This document shows, piece after piece, positions 40,801 through 52,800 of a stretch of 64,000 bases of DNA. The notes under the pieces were generated by a model, which worked only from the letters and a program-made list of their open reading frames with translations, did not search any database and was not told the DNA's origin. Origin of the DNA: Aphis gossypii (lineage: Eukaryota > Arthropoda > Insecta > Hemiptera > Aphididae); contig NC_065531.1 in assembly GCF_020184175.1 (NCBI RefSeq), forward strand, positions 26,929,213-26,993,212. Direction: 5' to 3'. The translations under genes and the position numbers were made by a program. How positions within the stretch are numbered: position 1 is the stretch's first letter; each line of letters begins with the position of its first letter.

Positions 40801-43750
40801 GAAAAATCGGCAACGAAGCTATAATAGGGGCTCATATATATTGTTTTTATTTTTTTTCTCGTATTCCTGAATGATTCCTAATGGTTTTTATGTGTAACTT
40901 AATTTTTTATTTATCCAATGAATACATTTGTCAACATTTCAAAAGTACCATAAAAAAAAAAATAATAAATAATAATAATAATTATAATAAATTCTATTTT
41001 TGCATGGTATAATATATAGCTTAATAATTCAAAATATAAATAACCAATGAAGAAATTCAGCAATTTATTAACTTAGTTTAGTAAATTATTTACGAACATA
41101 TTTTCAATTTAACATTAATATTGGCAAGTATTGTAATGACGCGAATTATGAGAAACAGGCTCACAAATAGGCAATTCATTTATTTAAAAATTAGTTGTTC
41201 ATATTGATTTTATAAAAATAAAACATTGGTAGACAAAAAAACATTAATGATAATAAATATTATTTTCAATTTATATACATAAATTTTTTTTTGATTTTGT
41301 ATTTTAAAAACAAACTGTTTATGGCATATAAACACCGTGGTTAATTAAATGTTTTTTTATGTTAAATATGTTTTAATAACTCGCAATAATTTTAGAAAAA
41401 TAATATAATTCAGTAAGGTATTATCAGTTTGGTTAAAACTACAGTAAAATTTCTCTGAATACCTACACTAATTTATAATTTTGATATAGAATTTTTTATA
41501 TTTTCCAAATATACATTAAATTTAATGATAAACACGTACCGTAATTTTTTCTTAAACAAACATATATATATTTAACTTATTTAACTGATTTGAAATATAA
41601 ATATAATGCTTTACACATTTTTATAATAATATTATGTACCTATTTTATCACATTATGCATTTCGTTTCAAACCATTGACATTTTATTGTGAATAGTTGTA
41701 CAAGAAGAGTGGTAGTGATGTGCAAGAACAAAATTTTTAAACGCTCTTTTTATTCCAATGGCTCCAGAGAGACCTGTAGTACGGTTTTTAAGGATAAGGT
41801 AGGGTAAAAGGACATTTCCTCTAGCGTATACATTTACATTTCACTCTTGGGAAATTCACACAGGCTGTAATAAAATAACAATAGTCGAAGCATACACACA
41901 CCGATCAACTCTTTTCGCCTTTACGCAAAACGATTGCTTGGAATTACATTTTTCGCCGTTTTTGAACTATAAAAAAGACATGTTTTAAAACAAACTCTTA
42001 GACTTTATAGATTTTAGAATGTTGTTTAATATTAAGAAAGTATTTTTTAATTAAAATGTTTTACAAAAAAAAAAAAAAATAATAACGATACACAATTTTT
42101 GTTTATAGAACACCTCAAAATATAAAATTGATAATTTATAGATTTATTTAAAATGTAGATACCTATTACAGCAGAAATTTAAAATAATTTAATAACATAA
42201 TATTAGTAGGTAGTTCACTACTACCTCCTTGGTAATAGTTAATTTCATAACCCAAAACGAAAAACCTAGAATCACCCAATTCTTCCTTTTTTTTTTGTTT
42301 TATGTTTTATTGGACTTAATTTGTTTTGATTAGAATGTTAAAATTATTTTATGATTATTTTATAATTATTAAACTAGAAATATATATATTAAATTTTCCT
42401 GTATGAAAAAGTAATATTTTCAAGTATGCAAGTGATTTTTTTTTTTTTGTTTAAATTTAAATATAGGTACGATTAGATAATATATATAATTTTTGATAGA
42501 ATAAATTTACAATTAGAGACGTATATGATGTAAAAAAAAACATATTATATAAATAATTATATTTATAATTGGTAATGAGTTATCTAACCACAAACATTTT
42601 TGAGTTACCTCAATTTTTAATTTAGATTATTTAAAGATAAATGTTAATCGTTTTATTAGAAACTACACCGTTTATGTTTTAATAATGAAATAATTTTAAT
42701 TATAACATATAATTAATATAATATATTAAAGGTACTGACAACATGATTGATTATTTATCAACAACATCTCGTGTGTAGTATAGTTGAATAATTTTTCGGT
42801 ATTTAAACATAAAGAAATTATCTATTTATTTTAAAATTTTTAAAAGAAGTAACTTCAATATTTCAATATCGTTCAATATTATATGAAGAATTCATTAACT
42901 AATCTTAGTTATTATTATTTTTTTTTATATAAAATGTACAGAGAATAATATTGTCATGCAACTTGATAAATTAATTTTAACTTAAAGTAGAAGTATTTGT
43001 CGAGTAGTTTTCTAGTTTTGTTTTAAAAATATTTGACAAATATATTTATTTATTAACTTAAGATCGTGATACATTTTATTTAAATGCATCTCGAAATACA
43101 ATAACAACTTACACAGTTTAATAATACGTGATGAAGAAACTATAGTTTAAAATTAGATATATAACTTCATTATTAACTATCAAGCAAATTAAAAACGTTA
43201 TATATGTATATTTATATATACATATTACATATATATATATAAAATAAAACTTTAAACTTGATTACATTTTTGGAAAACTTCAATAATTCAAATGATATCC
43301 ATTAAACACGACAAATCGATGCAATCAACTGCAGTGTACGCGTATATGTAGTTAATTTGTTTAAATTGTATTTGTAATTTAACTATTTTAAATTAAAGTA
43401 AACATTAAAAAATATTACCGTTACTCCATCTTGGAACAGTGACGAACAGTTTATTTTTCCATACTTCGATTCCCACCGGCAAATTGTTTTCTGGCACGAA
43501 TTCTCCTCGTTCTAAAGCATAACTTTTGTGTTCATCACTAGAAAATGTGTAATCTAACGATGACCATTTGTATAACTCTGTGAGTTTTTGTAAAGCTGTA
43601 GCTGAGGCTAACAGACATGAAACCACTAAAAATTATAAAAAAAAAATTATATGAGTACCTGAATGCAAATGTACACGAATTCAAAGAATTTAAATATGCT
43701 ATTAAGTTACTCGTAATTTACTCACAAACTATAACCCTGTAGAGAGACAT
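31323..43750 (-). CDS. yellow: yellow (yellow-y) ortholog, MRJP/yellow-family secreted pigmentation protein, five coding exons
   Basis: Spliced CDS: join of 43750-43726, 43625-43419, 34071-33886, 32735-32448 and 31888-31323 on the minus strand; 1272 nt, 423 aa plus TAA. Residues 1-19 are a signal peptide (hydrophobic VIVLVSCLLA core, likely cleavage after SATA). The MRJP/yellow domain fills about residues 25-405, with landmarks LFVTVPRW, LWVLDSGTVGIGNTT (about 129-143), CPYAIHVFDL, FIANIAIDI, DELGYGLISYSWEL (199-212), INFQWGEEGIFGITLSPI (237-254), NLIDRNAVGCWNS and VISDRMP (367-373). Cysteines at 112, 126, 147, 190, 329 and 403 and N-glycosylation sequons at N141 and N213 suit a secreted protein. 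Motif order matches Drosophila Yellow much better than the other yellow paralogs I know. Drosophila Yellow has a long low-complexity tail; this one ends about 20 residues after the last cysteine. Known family role: extracellular factor needed for black melanin in cuticle; its biochemical activity is unsettled. All splice sites are GT-AG and all introns are phase 1. Confidence 0.96.
31889..32447 (-). other. yellow intron 4 (559 nt)
   Basis: GT-AG intron between exons 4 and 5, phase 1 at a Gly codon. AT-rich, with no other feature seen. Confidence 0.85.
32448..32735 (-). CDS. yellow: yellow coding exon 4
   Basis: 288 nt, phase 1 at both ends. It encodes residues 141-235 plus parts of Gly140 and Gly236: NTTKQVCPYAIHVFDLTT, then NDRTFIANIAIDIG, the GCDD cysteine, and DELGYGLISYSWELNTSWR. 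The acceptor follows a run of T (16 A on the plus strand) ending AACAG; the donor is GTAAAC at 32447. Both predicted N-glycosylation sequons (N141, N213) fall in this exon. Confidence 0.95.
32736..33885 (-). other. yellow intron 3 (1.15 kb)
   Basis: GT-AG intron between exons 3 and 4. The segment at about 33040-33320 is less AT-rich than the rest and contains a TATAAAAG string at 33245-33252 (plus strand). No exon could be fitted into it. The rest is simple AT-rich sequence. Confidence 0.6.
33886..34071 (-). CDS. yellow: yellow coding exon 3
   Basis: 186 nt, phase 1 at both ends. It encodes residues 79-139 plus parts of Gly78 and Gly140: VPSTLNYIPLD, then PYPNW, the two cysteines of NCDG and DSCNRLW, and VLDSGTVGIG. 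Acceptor: TTATTTTAG just above 34071; donor: GTAAGT at 33885. It joins in frame to exon 4 to give the family hallmark GTVGIGNTT. Confidence 0.95.
34072..43418 (-). other. yellow intron 2 (9.35 kb) with GC-richer islands
   Basis: This intron separates the N-terminal exons from the rest of yellow. Most of it is AT-rich filler, but four short segments are clearly less AT-rich: about 35040-35420, 36980-37140, 37700-37870 and 41700-41970. None translates into a recognisable exon of yellow. In Drosophila the yellow intron carries bristle and leg enhancers, so these islands are the best places to look for cis-regulatory sequence; that role is inferred. The intron also holds the long plus-strand ORF at 35872-36366. 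Confidence 0.6.
36109..36267 (+). pseudogene. Possible XK-related-like exon remnant inside the long intronic ORF 35872-36366
   Basis: A plus-strand ORF of 164 codons (35872-36366) is the longest open frame in the window outside yellow and lies in yellow intron 2 in antisense. Residues about 80-132 are less AT-biased than the rest. They show, in order, an aliphatic stretch (GYVVTLGITFVD), a KRGKF turn, and FIENMLLLFYYF. By eye this parallels the XK/Xkr family pattern of a hydrophobic helix, a short basic Gly turn, then a helix with (F/L)EN and a WY-like end. A possible acceptor (GCTTTAG) sits at 36121-36127, but no good donor follows and no other XK exon was found nearby. It could be a decayed exon or chance. 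Confidence 0.22.
43419..43625 (-). CDS. yellow: yellow coding exon 2 (rest of signal peptide and N-terminal domain)
   Basis: 207 nt, phase 1 at both ends. It encodes the end of the signal peptide (LVSCLLASATA) and residues up to the split Gly78, including KWSSLDYTF, LPVGIEVWKNKLFVTVPRW and SNG. The donor is GTAATA at 43418. In Drosophila Yellow the equivalent stretch contains LPVGVE and LFVTVPRW, so this is the expected first domain block. Confidence 0.95.
43726..43750 (-). CDS. yellow: yellow coding exon 1 (start of signal peptide)
   Basis: The ATG at 43750-43748 is followed by eight codons (MSLYRVIV) and one base of a split Leu codon, then a consensus donor GTGAGT at 43725. The start was chosen because it completes a textbook signal peptide when joined to exon 2, has A at -3, and lies about 40 nt below a TATA/initiator pair. 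Intron 1 (43626-43725) is only 100 nt and ends in a T-rich tract plus AG. Confidence 0.92.
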
Positions 43751-43787
43751 GGTTATTCTTCGTTAACGATATCGATGGCGAATAATC

Positions 43788-43824
43788 GAATGACCAACTC
43801 TGAGTCGTTGGCCGCTAATTTATA
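43788..43824 (-). promoter_or_regulatory. yellow core promoter: TATA box and initiator
   Basis: On the minus strand TATAAA lies at 43824-43819 and TCATTC, a match to the arthropod initiator TCAKTY, at 43793-43788. The initiator A (43791) is 33 bases from the first T of the TATA box, close to the usual 30-32. The predicted 5' UTR is about 41 nt with no upstream ATG. The start site is inferred from motif spacing only. Confidence 0.7.
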
Positions 43825-44159
43825 AGCCTATTATAGTTACAGACATTTTCAGAGAAAGTGGGAACCTGACCAGTGGTCATACGTAATAATAATAATAACT
43901 AATAAAACGTCAATGTCATTAAATACTACAGAAATGCCGACCTATTTATATATAATCACACATTTTATTTTATTTTCCACTTTGATATTATTACTAGGTA
44001 CTATATTACATGTTAATTTACATTAATTAATGTAATTTATATTATGTAAATTGTTTTTCAAAAATTATTTTCTATTATAGCCTATACAAAATTATGAAAA
44101 ATAAATATTTTTGATAAATTGTTGATGAATGCCTGGTTGTTCGATATTTTGGAAGTTAT
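43825..44159. other. yellow upstream region between promoter and foldback element
   Basis: About 335 bp. The part next to the TATA box (43825-43890) is less AT-rich and is the likely proximal promoter; the rest is AT-rich. No gene seen. Confidence 0.5.
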
Positions 44160-44767
44160 GAGGACGTTGTATACCCGCGTGTGTTGTCTTCGTCTTACAC
44201 ACGTATGAAATAGCAAATTTTCGTTCGCCAGTTTCAAAAGTATGCTGTTAGTTTTGATATTAGAGTGAATTCACCTAGGTATTTTATAAATGAAAGGTAA
44301 GATGATTATCTAAGGTCTCACGTAGTCTTTTATCGATATTATTATTTTTAAGTAACTTATGATTATTTTAAAATGTTTAAATAGTTTAAAACAATTAAAT
44401 TTTAAATTTAAAAAATTAAAAATTAATTAAAATATTAATATAATTAATAATAATATTAAAAAAAATATTAATAAAATATTAATATTATTTATTTTAATTT
44501 TTTTAATTTAATTTTTTTTAATTTTTAAATTTAATTTTTTTAAATTTTTAAATAGTTTCAAAAAGGTCATAAGTTACTTAAAAATAATAATATCAATAAA
44601 AGGCTACGCGAGGCCCTAGATAATAATCTTATCTTTAAATTATATAATACCTAGGTGAATTCACTCTAATATCAAAATTAACAGCATACTTTTGAAACTG
44701 GCGAACGAAAATTTGCTATGTCATACGTGTGTAAGACGAAAACAACACATGCGAGTACAACGTCCTC
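44160..44767. mobile_element. 608-bp foldback (full-length palindromic) MITE-like element
   Basis: The left end GAGGACGTTGTA (44160 onward) is mirrored by TACAACGTCCTC ending at 44767. The arms stay paired at roughly 90% identity through landmarks such as ACACACGTATGA, AGTGAATTCACCTAGGTATT and AAGTAACTTATGA, to an AT-rich centre near 44464. There is no coding capacity. The right flank is TTAA and the left TTAT, so a TTAA target duplication with one change is possible (inferred). It lies about 370 bp upstream of the yellow start site. Confidence 0.85.
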
Positions 44768-47700
44768 TTAAGAATTATATAAGTCTTCGATAATTTAAAT
44801 AATAAACATTATGCATATCATGTAGTCATTATTTTACAAACATAACATTAAAAATAAGACATTTCTTATGGTATTAAATTAGTTTATATAAATTGAATAC
44901 ATACCTAAATAAATGAATACCTAAACCTAATACTATATTAATTGTATCTTAGAATATATTAACTGTTGTCAGCATGGTAAGTAGGTAATAGATGGGCTGG
45001 GCATATTATATTAATGCAACATAAAAAGTAAATAAACAAAATTTATAGTTAAAAACTTAAAACTTTATTCAATTATTCGATAAAAAAAAAGTTATGCAAT
45101 CTAATTTGATTTTCATTGATTTATGTACCTACCCGTTAAAATATTTAAATTTTTGTTAGGTGTATAATATATTTAGAAATTATATTAAAATGTATTCATA
45201 CGATACAAATATTAATTTTTAGATTTGTGTTTTATAAAGTAAATTAATAATACATTTTAGTATTGTAATCACTAAGATCTTTAAAATAGAAGTTTCAAAG
45301 AAGATTTAGATTTTTTTTCTAAATCTCATTAGCATCAAAATGACAAAAATTGAAAATGACAACGTCAAAAGAGTTTACTGGACATATTTTTATTAAACGC
45401 CTTTCGCATTAAGTATTCAAGTACATTTAAGTATTTTAAATATTTTATTTAGGTAAAAAAAAAACTGTTATTTCATTTATGTTGGACAATTCAAAATAAC
45501 TAAGAACAAATCCAGTCATTCATCATCAGGGTACCTACCAATTTATTTTTACTGTCATAAATAATACATTTTTTTTTATCGAGTTTTCTACTTACTATTT
45601 TCCAGTAACTTATTGAGGGTTTTTAATACTCTTAAAGGGATTTAATTTTTATTCATATAAAAAAAAAAAAAAATTATATGAAATATAAAAAAATGTTGTT
45701 ACGTGAAAGATTTAGTATTGTTCATAATATATTTTAATAGTTTATTATATTATATATTATACATTATAAAACCAATTAAAACGTATTCAACATCAACTAT
45801 TTTCACATTTATTTGTTACATTTTTTTTAAATATATCACAAAAGTTGGATATACCTACTACTAATATTAATATTAATATTTAAATAATTTTTAATTTAAT
45901 TATTCAATGTGCATTGTAAATATTTTTCTCTGGAAGTATTCAAATATAATATTAATGTACTACAATCTTAAAAATACTCGTGTACTACACTATAATAATA
46001 TGCATAATTAATAAATTAAATTTTACGATAAAATCATGATATTTAAATAATAATAATAATAATAATAATAAATAATACTCAAAATCAATCTGAGTCACAT
46101 ACTAACTTTTTAGCATAACTCGCTATTGAGTTTTTCACTATAATAAATGTGTGTACATTTAGAAATATCACATTGTATACGAAAAATAATCCTGTGTAAA
46201 GTATATGGATAGATCAAAATCTTATTGGAAAAATAAGAATTTTATAAAATCAAACTAATTTTATCTTAATTTGGTAACTGGTAAGTCAAACAAGTTATTT
46301 TCTAAAAATATCGCATATATATTACAAATGAACATCAATAAATATCCCGTAAAACGGTGTGAAAAAATTCCTTGCTCAAATTATTAGTATAAATATTTTG
46401 AAAATGTCATAACTGAATAAAAAATATTATTAATATGGCAAAAAGTTACTAAAATTGTATTTTTTAAATTATAAGAAAAATAATTAAAAACTGTTATATT
46501 ACTTTTTAATATTCAATTTCATTGACATTTGAACTTGGTTTTTTTTTTATAAAAAAGCAACTAGATTATCAATATTTTTTAAATTTTGCAAGAACAATTT
46601 ATGAGAACTTTTCCTGAACGATAAAAATGTTTTAAAATTAAATTGAAACGATATATATCTAAATTAATAATTGCATTAACAAAAATTATTTTAAATCAAT
46701 AATGATTCATGGCAAAGTAAAACAATTAATATAAAAAATATTATATTTTATTTTATACTTCATCGATTTATTAAGAATTGTATTCTTATTCTTATTATTA
46801 TTTTTTTTTTATATATAAAATACAATTTATTTATTAAACATAATAGTATTAAATAACATTAAATTTTCAACTATATAAAATATTTACATTTATTAATGAT
46901 TAATTTTTAATTATTAATCTTGATAGCTACATAATTCACAAGTGGTGAAATAGTATCATGGTCGCCAGTCGAATAACAGAAAGGTATTTTGCAGACATGT
47001 AATATAAAAAGTAATGCAGGTCAAATGAGTACGTAGGCATCATAAATACTTTGCAACTAAGAATAATTGTATTTCATTGCCAAATATGTTAATATTAGTA
47101 GGTAACTTACATATTATTGTGTAATAAAATAAATACATGGATATTAAATGTGGAGTTCTTAGTGATAAAATGTAGTCATATATTAATATTGAAATTTAGT
47201 TTTCAATTATCGGAAATATTTATTTTTAGTAGTAAAATATAATATCATATTAGTATGCGGTTCTATAACACGTACATTATGTACCCGATCATTGCGTTAT
47301 TAGAAGTAAAATGTGAAAAAAAGTAAAAAAAATAAATTTGTGTATAGCTTAAGAAAATGTATATTTTAATATCACTGTCTAGTGTCTACATAATTAAATT
47401 AAATAAATTATAATACATATCTATTAAATTTATTAGAGAATAAACTATAGGTAATAATATAGTATTTATGATCATTTTTTGATATGTATATCATAAATAA
47501 TTATGATTAGTGAATGAAATGTATGGTATTATACAGAAATATAAATTTTGCAGAATGGTTGTTGGTTTATTTATATTTGGAATACAAAGTGATGTGATAC
47601 TTTTAAGTGAATATAAATCCATAGAAAATAGACGATTTGGAAACGAGTTTCTTTAATTACAGAGTATAATATATTTAGTCTCACAAATATTTGAAAAGTT

Positions 47701-49560
47701 GTGTTATGAATTTTAGTGTACATTAATTATCATAAAAATTACTAACAGTTATCTCTGATGTTAATGATTGGAAATTAATATTTACTATAATTTTTTAAAT
47801 ATAATACAAAGGATAAGCCACAAAAAAAAAACAGTTTCTCGCTCCACTGTAAACCAAATAAAATAAAAATAAATAAAAATTGAGCATAACATTAAAGAAA
47901 TATATTCCACGTATAGTACTGAAAAATATTGGTACCTATCTTTTTTAACTTCACTTTTTTTATTAAAAAAAAAAAAATGTAATTTCATTGCAATGGTCCT
48001 TGATGCAAATAAGAACTTATATATTAACAAAACAGTGATGTACTATAGAAAAATCTTTTCAATTTGTGTAAATATATGTAGGTTTTTTTTAATATATACA
48101 CGTGTAATATAAATAAATTATTTATATACCTAATTGATAAAATCATCTAAATTTATTTTATTGTGTTTATAGTACATACATACATTATTTTAATTGTATA
48201 ATAATATATTATGGTGTATTATAATGTATTATACAATATAAATATAAAACCAATTTGCTTTATGGATGTTGCCGATATTGATAACTATTGTTAACACTAA
48301 TTTTGAAAAGAGATAATATCAATGTTTCTGTTTAACAATAATTTAGTTTTATTTTGTTTTTTATTTAAGATTGGATCTTATAATGTAAAAAATGCCAAGC
48401 AAATATTCGTTATATAAATATCTAATTATTGATATGCAGCTTTAGAAATGATTAATATAGGTGTAATATTATGTATATATATATCTTTTATATATTTAAA
48501 TTTTCTTCGTTAAAAAGAAAATATATAAACAATAATAATATAAATTGGTAGCATTCATAGATATATATAACCAACACAAATAAAAACAGGAAGAATTAAG
48601 CTGGGATTTTATACGAGAAAAATTATTCAAATTAGATTAAATTGCTATTGAGTTATATTATTTTAAGTCATTCTGGGTACCTACCTAATACAAATGGAAA
48701 AAGTAAAAAAAAAAAAAAAAATGAATAGAGAGTACACTAAAAGGATCGACATCGTATGGTTGGAGCTTTATTCTAACCTCAGCTGCCTTGTTACAAATGG
48801 AAAAGGGGATTAATAAATATTTATGACATTCCTCTTGGGAAAAAATGAACAGGTGAGTTACAACAGGACGAATAATATTTCTTATTATCGGTTTATATTC
48901 ATAATTAATAATAATACGGTTAGTCATACCAGCTAACTGTATTAAAATATCGTGTTGTATTAGAGATTACCATTAAGCAACATAATTTAAAATTCTCTTG
49001 GGCTTACCAAATAATGATTATGATTTTTTTTTAGAAAAAAGAGTTTGCAAAATTATTCAAAATTTTTATTTTAGTTTTTAAAATTTTCTTAAGAATTATC
49101 TACATTTTTTTGTCAGTTATTTAGTCTTAAAACGTTTTTCTATCAATAAAAAACATATATTGAAGTAAAAATACGAAAAGAAAGACATATAAATAGAAAA
49201 TATATAAAAGTCAAAGTCCGAACTCAAAGTTCGGAGAATATTGACTATAGCAGAATAAATATTGAAAATTTCATATTAAAATATTACCTTCACTTATTAT
49301 AACTTTTATATAGATTACTATTAATAATAGTTATATGACTAATATTTACTCATAATATTTGTATAAAGTTATGAATCAGTGGAAATTTTAAATTGAATAC
49401 ATATTAACCTTGTCTAGTATGATATATATTTTTAAGTTCTAAGCAGAATATCTTATAATGATGTGTGTTCGTTAAATTTTTTATGAACGAAGACATGAAG
49501 ATCAAAGCATTTTTCTACTACTTCTGATAGTAAGAAAAATCTTTCGAACCGACGGATTGT
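44768..49560. other. AT-rich non-coding sequence
   Basis: No gene seen. Trinucleotide run (AAT)n at about 46048-46075 and many homopolymers. A 48685-48927 minus-strand ORF partly overlaps a less AT-rich segment (48740-48860) but was not recognised. Confidence 0.5.
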
Positions 49561-49564
49561 GGTA

Positions 49565-49860
49565 ACAAATTGGATCTAGTTGGTACTTTGGGGAGTCGAA
49601 AGTAAATAATTTCAGTAGCTTACAAGATAATCGAAATAAGCAACAACAAAAAAGGTAGGCTAGTGAATACCGCTTTCCTTTACAGTAAGTGTCAAGTGGG
49701 TCACTGTAATGAATGTGTTGAATTTGAATTCAATAATCAATCAATGTATATGAAAAACGATTCTGAGCAGAGACAGACCGTTCAGTTATATAACTTAGTA
49801 TATTTCGTGATATTGCTATTAAAAAGTATTTGTTTTACGATTGGTATTACGGTAGGTACA
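49565..49860 (+). repeat. Dispersed repeat, copy A
   Basis: Begins near ATTGGATCTAGTTGGT (49569). It includes CACTGTAATGAATGTGTTGAATTT-like sequence and ACGATTCTGAGCAGAGACAG (about 49757-49776). Its ORF reads FLYSKCQVGHCNECVEFEFN, which is closely matched by copy B at 61034-61190 on the other strand. Confidence 0.7.
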
Positions 49861-52800
49861 TTGAGAATTAATAATACTATTAGTATTTAATTAAAATAGT
49901 AAGATATATTTAAAATATTATATTACATTATTGTTACAAACTTTTGAGTCAATACCACATAACCATGAAACACCGTGAATAAGTTGATGCTAGAAATAGG
50001 TTTAGGTCAGATCTCCGTCAAACACCACTTACATATCTAACAAAATGAGTCATTTGATCAGTTGTTTTTGGCAGTTATATAATTATACCAGTGTATAATA
50101 TTTTCTGTAAAAGACGTTTGGCGGGTTCGTAGTTTAGTACCCCCAGATGTAATTTTTATTTATGATACAAATAATTTATTCAATACTACTTATACTATAA
50201 TATTATAATAACTCTTAGTTATCTATTTTATTTTTATTATACACATTTTTATAATAATTTTGGTTTATTCATTTTATTTATTATATTGTATGATTTATCC
50301 TTGTTCACAACTTTTTTTCAATGAGTAAATATTTTTAACACAATATACATTATACACATAATATATGTATAATTCATAAAAATATAAAACCTACATTCTA
50401 TTTATGTCTTTATTTTTTTTTAGAACTATTTATTTGAAGTGCAGTATGTATATATTGAAAAACATATTAGTTAACCTCACATCATTTGAATTATGTCTAA
50501 AAAAAATAATCGATTACTTATTAAATATATAATTTTAAGTTACCACTGATTGCGTTACCAAAAATTAACCCCTGCAATCAAAGTTGGTGTTAAAAATAGA
50601 AATCTTTTACTGGATATTCAATCAGGATATTATTTATAATATTTACACTTACTATTGGAAATGTGTGTTTTATAATATAATTGTATAAGAACTTATAAAA
50701 GTGTAGGTAAAACTAGTAATAATCTAAAAATCAAAAATTGTATGTATATATGATTTTGAAACTGACTTATATGTTATAATTTAGTATTTTATTTATTTTA
50801 AATACATTTATTAATTAAAAAAACTGTAATAATTTTTAAAACAATTGTTTATAAATTGTACATTTATTATAAATTATATTGCATCACGTATATTTTATGT
50901 TATATTACGTATATTATAAATTATGGTAGTAAAAATAACAAACCGTCGATAAATATAATATTTTTACAAAATGTTTGTTTAAAAACTTATAATAATTTGG
51001 TAATTTCAACCAACTATGGATTTTACACATAATAACTATTCAAACTTCAAAGCTAAAAATATATATTTTGCAGTGTTATAAAAAAAATATAAATTTTTTT
51101 CTTAAAATATATTTGTTTATTACTGTTATTTATTATTTTTTTAAGCTTTATTTTAACCCTTAATAGGCTTATGTAAATAATTCATTTGGAAATGTATCCT
51201 AACAAATATCAATATAAAAAGTTGTCTGATTGATGAGTTAACTTCCATTAATTAATTGATTTTAAAATTTAATAAGAACCATTTAGAAATATAGTATTGT
51301 ATTCTTCATACCAATATAAAATGAAAATTATCTTTTTTCTATTTTTTTACCTAGTAATTACTTAAGATTATTGATGTCCACTAAAATATATTTTTTTTAG
51401 TACCATTTTAATATTATTAATTTTTAGCCAGCAATTTTTTTCTAACCATAATAATATGTTCTCTTCAGTGAGGTTTGGTCATACACGAGTGCAAACGACG
51501 CACTGCAGTACATAGTCTAGATACAATTGATTAACAATTCAGTCATAAAACTCGATATATCTGTACCACATTCAATAGAAATGTTTATAAAAATATACTA
51601 CCAAAATATAAATCGTTTACGACTTTTACCATTAACTAAATCTTTATATTTTAGTCAAATAGTTTTAGTGGTAAATATAGGAATGTAATCATACATATTT
51701 TGAAACCCGTAATGACTAGGTTACATCATTGTACATGAATCTAAAATATATTAAATAAAAAGATGAAATATTTGAACAATATATTAATATTCATATTATT
51801 TAGTAAATAATATTCTAATCAATATTCTGAAAATAAAAATAAATTTATACTTTTAATAAAACCATTTAAATGTTTAATTTTTAGTCTAGAAATGAAAATT
51901 GGTTTTACTTTATAATTTTTTCTTACCAGCAATCACTTATTTAAGCAGATAGTTGAAAAAACAAAAAACTATCAAGCCTTACTTTATACATGGTTAGAAA
52001 ATTAATACAGACTGAACTCCAAAAATCATAAATAAGATAAACAATGTAAAGAAAATAACCAATATCGAACAGAACCCACTAATTTTATATAAATGTAATA
52101 AAAAGATACATCGAAAATTCTTAATTATGCATTTATACAATATTTATAACTATACAGTAGTAAACAAAAGTATGAATGTAGATAATTTTTGAAAAAAAAA
52201 AAATGAGAAAATTTTTATAAGTCAAAATGTAAGATACGTAAGTAATCAAAAATATAATATGGGTACTGGGTAGTAGCTAGAAGGACCAGTTTTCATATAA
52301 CAATTCCATGGTCGTTTTATTAAGAGTTTTTCCAAAAAAATAAAAATGTGTGAAATTGTAAGGTCATGTATGGGATCCAATTTTTTAATATTAATATTTA
52401 TGTGTATATAAATGTATAAATGTAAGATAAGCATTTTTCCTTGAGACACCTTATTCTCAGTTACAATATGCTATCTAACTAACGAAACCATAGTATTATA
52501 ATTTACACATTTTCAATAACAGGATTTTATAAATTAAATACAATTATAACTTATAATTAGTCATAACCTTAATTTTAAATTATTATAATGTACTTATTTA
52601 AATCAATTGTGTGAAAAAAAATGTGAGGTTTGTTGGTTCTCAAATTGACATTATAACAATATATTTTGAAATTTGGTAAAATCACGCTGTTTTACGATCG
52701 ATTTTGAATATTTTAGACTTTAGTGTATAATTTTGTTATTGAGTAAGTCACTGCTGTAATGTATGTGAAATTATTGAATATTTAAAATATATTTGTATTT

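Noticed and set aside
46048..46075. Regular AAT repeats considered as a possible structured array
   Set aside because: Simple trinucleotide microsatellite with no spacer structure; no CRISPR-like arrangement anywhere in the window.
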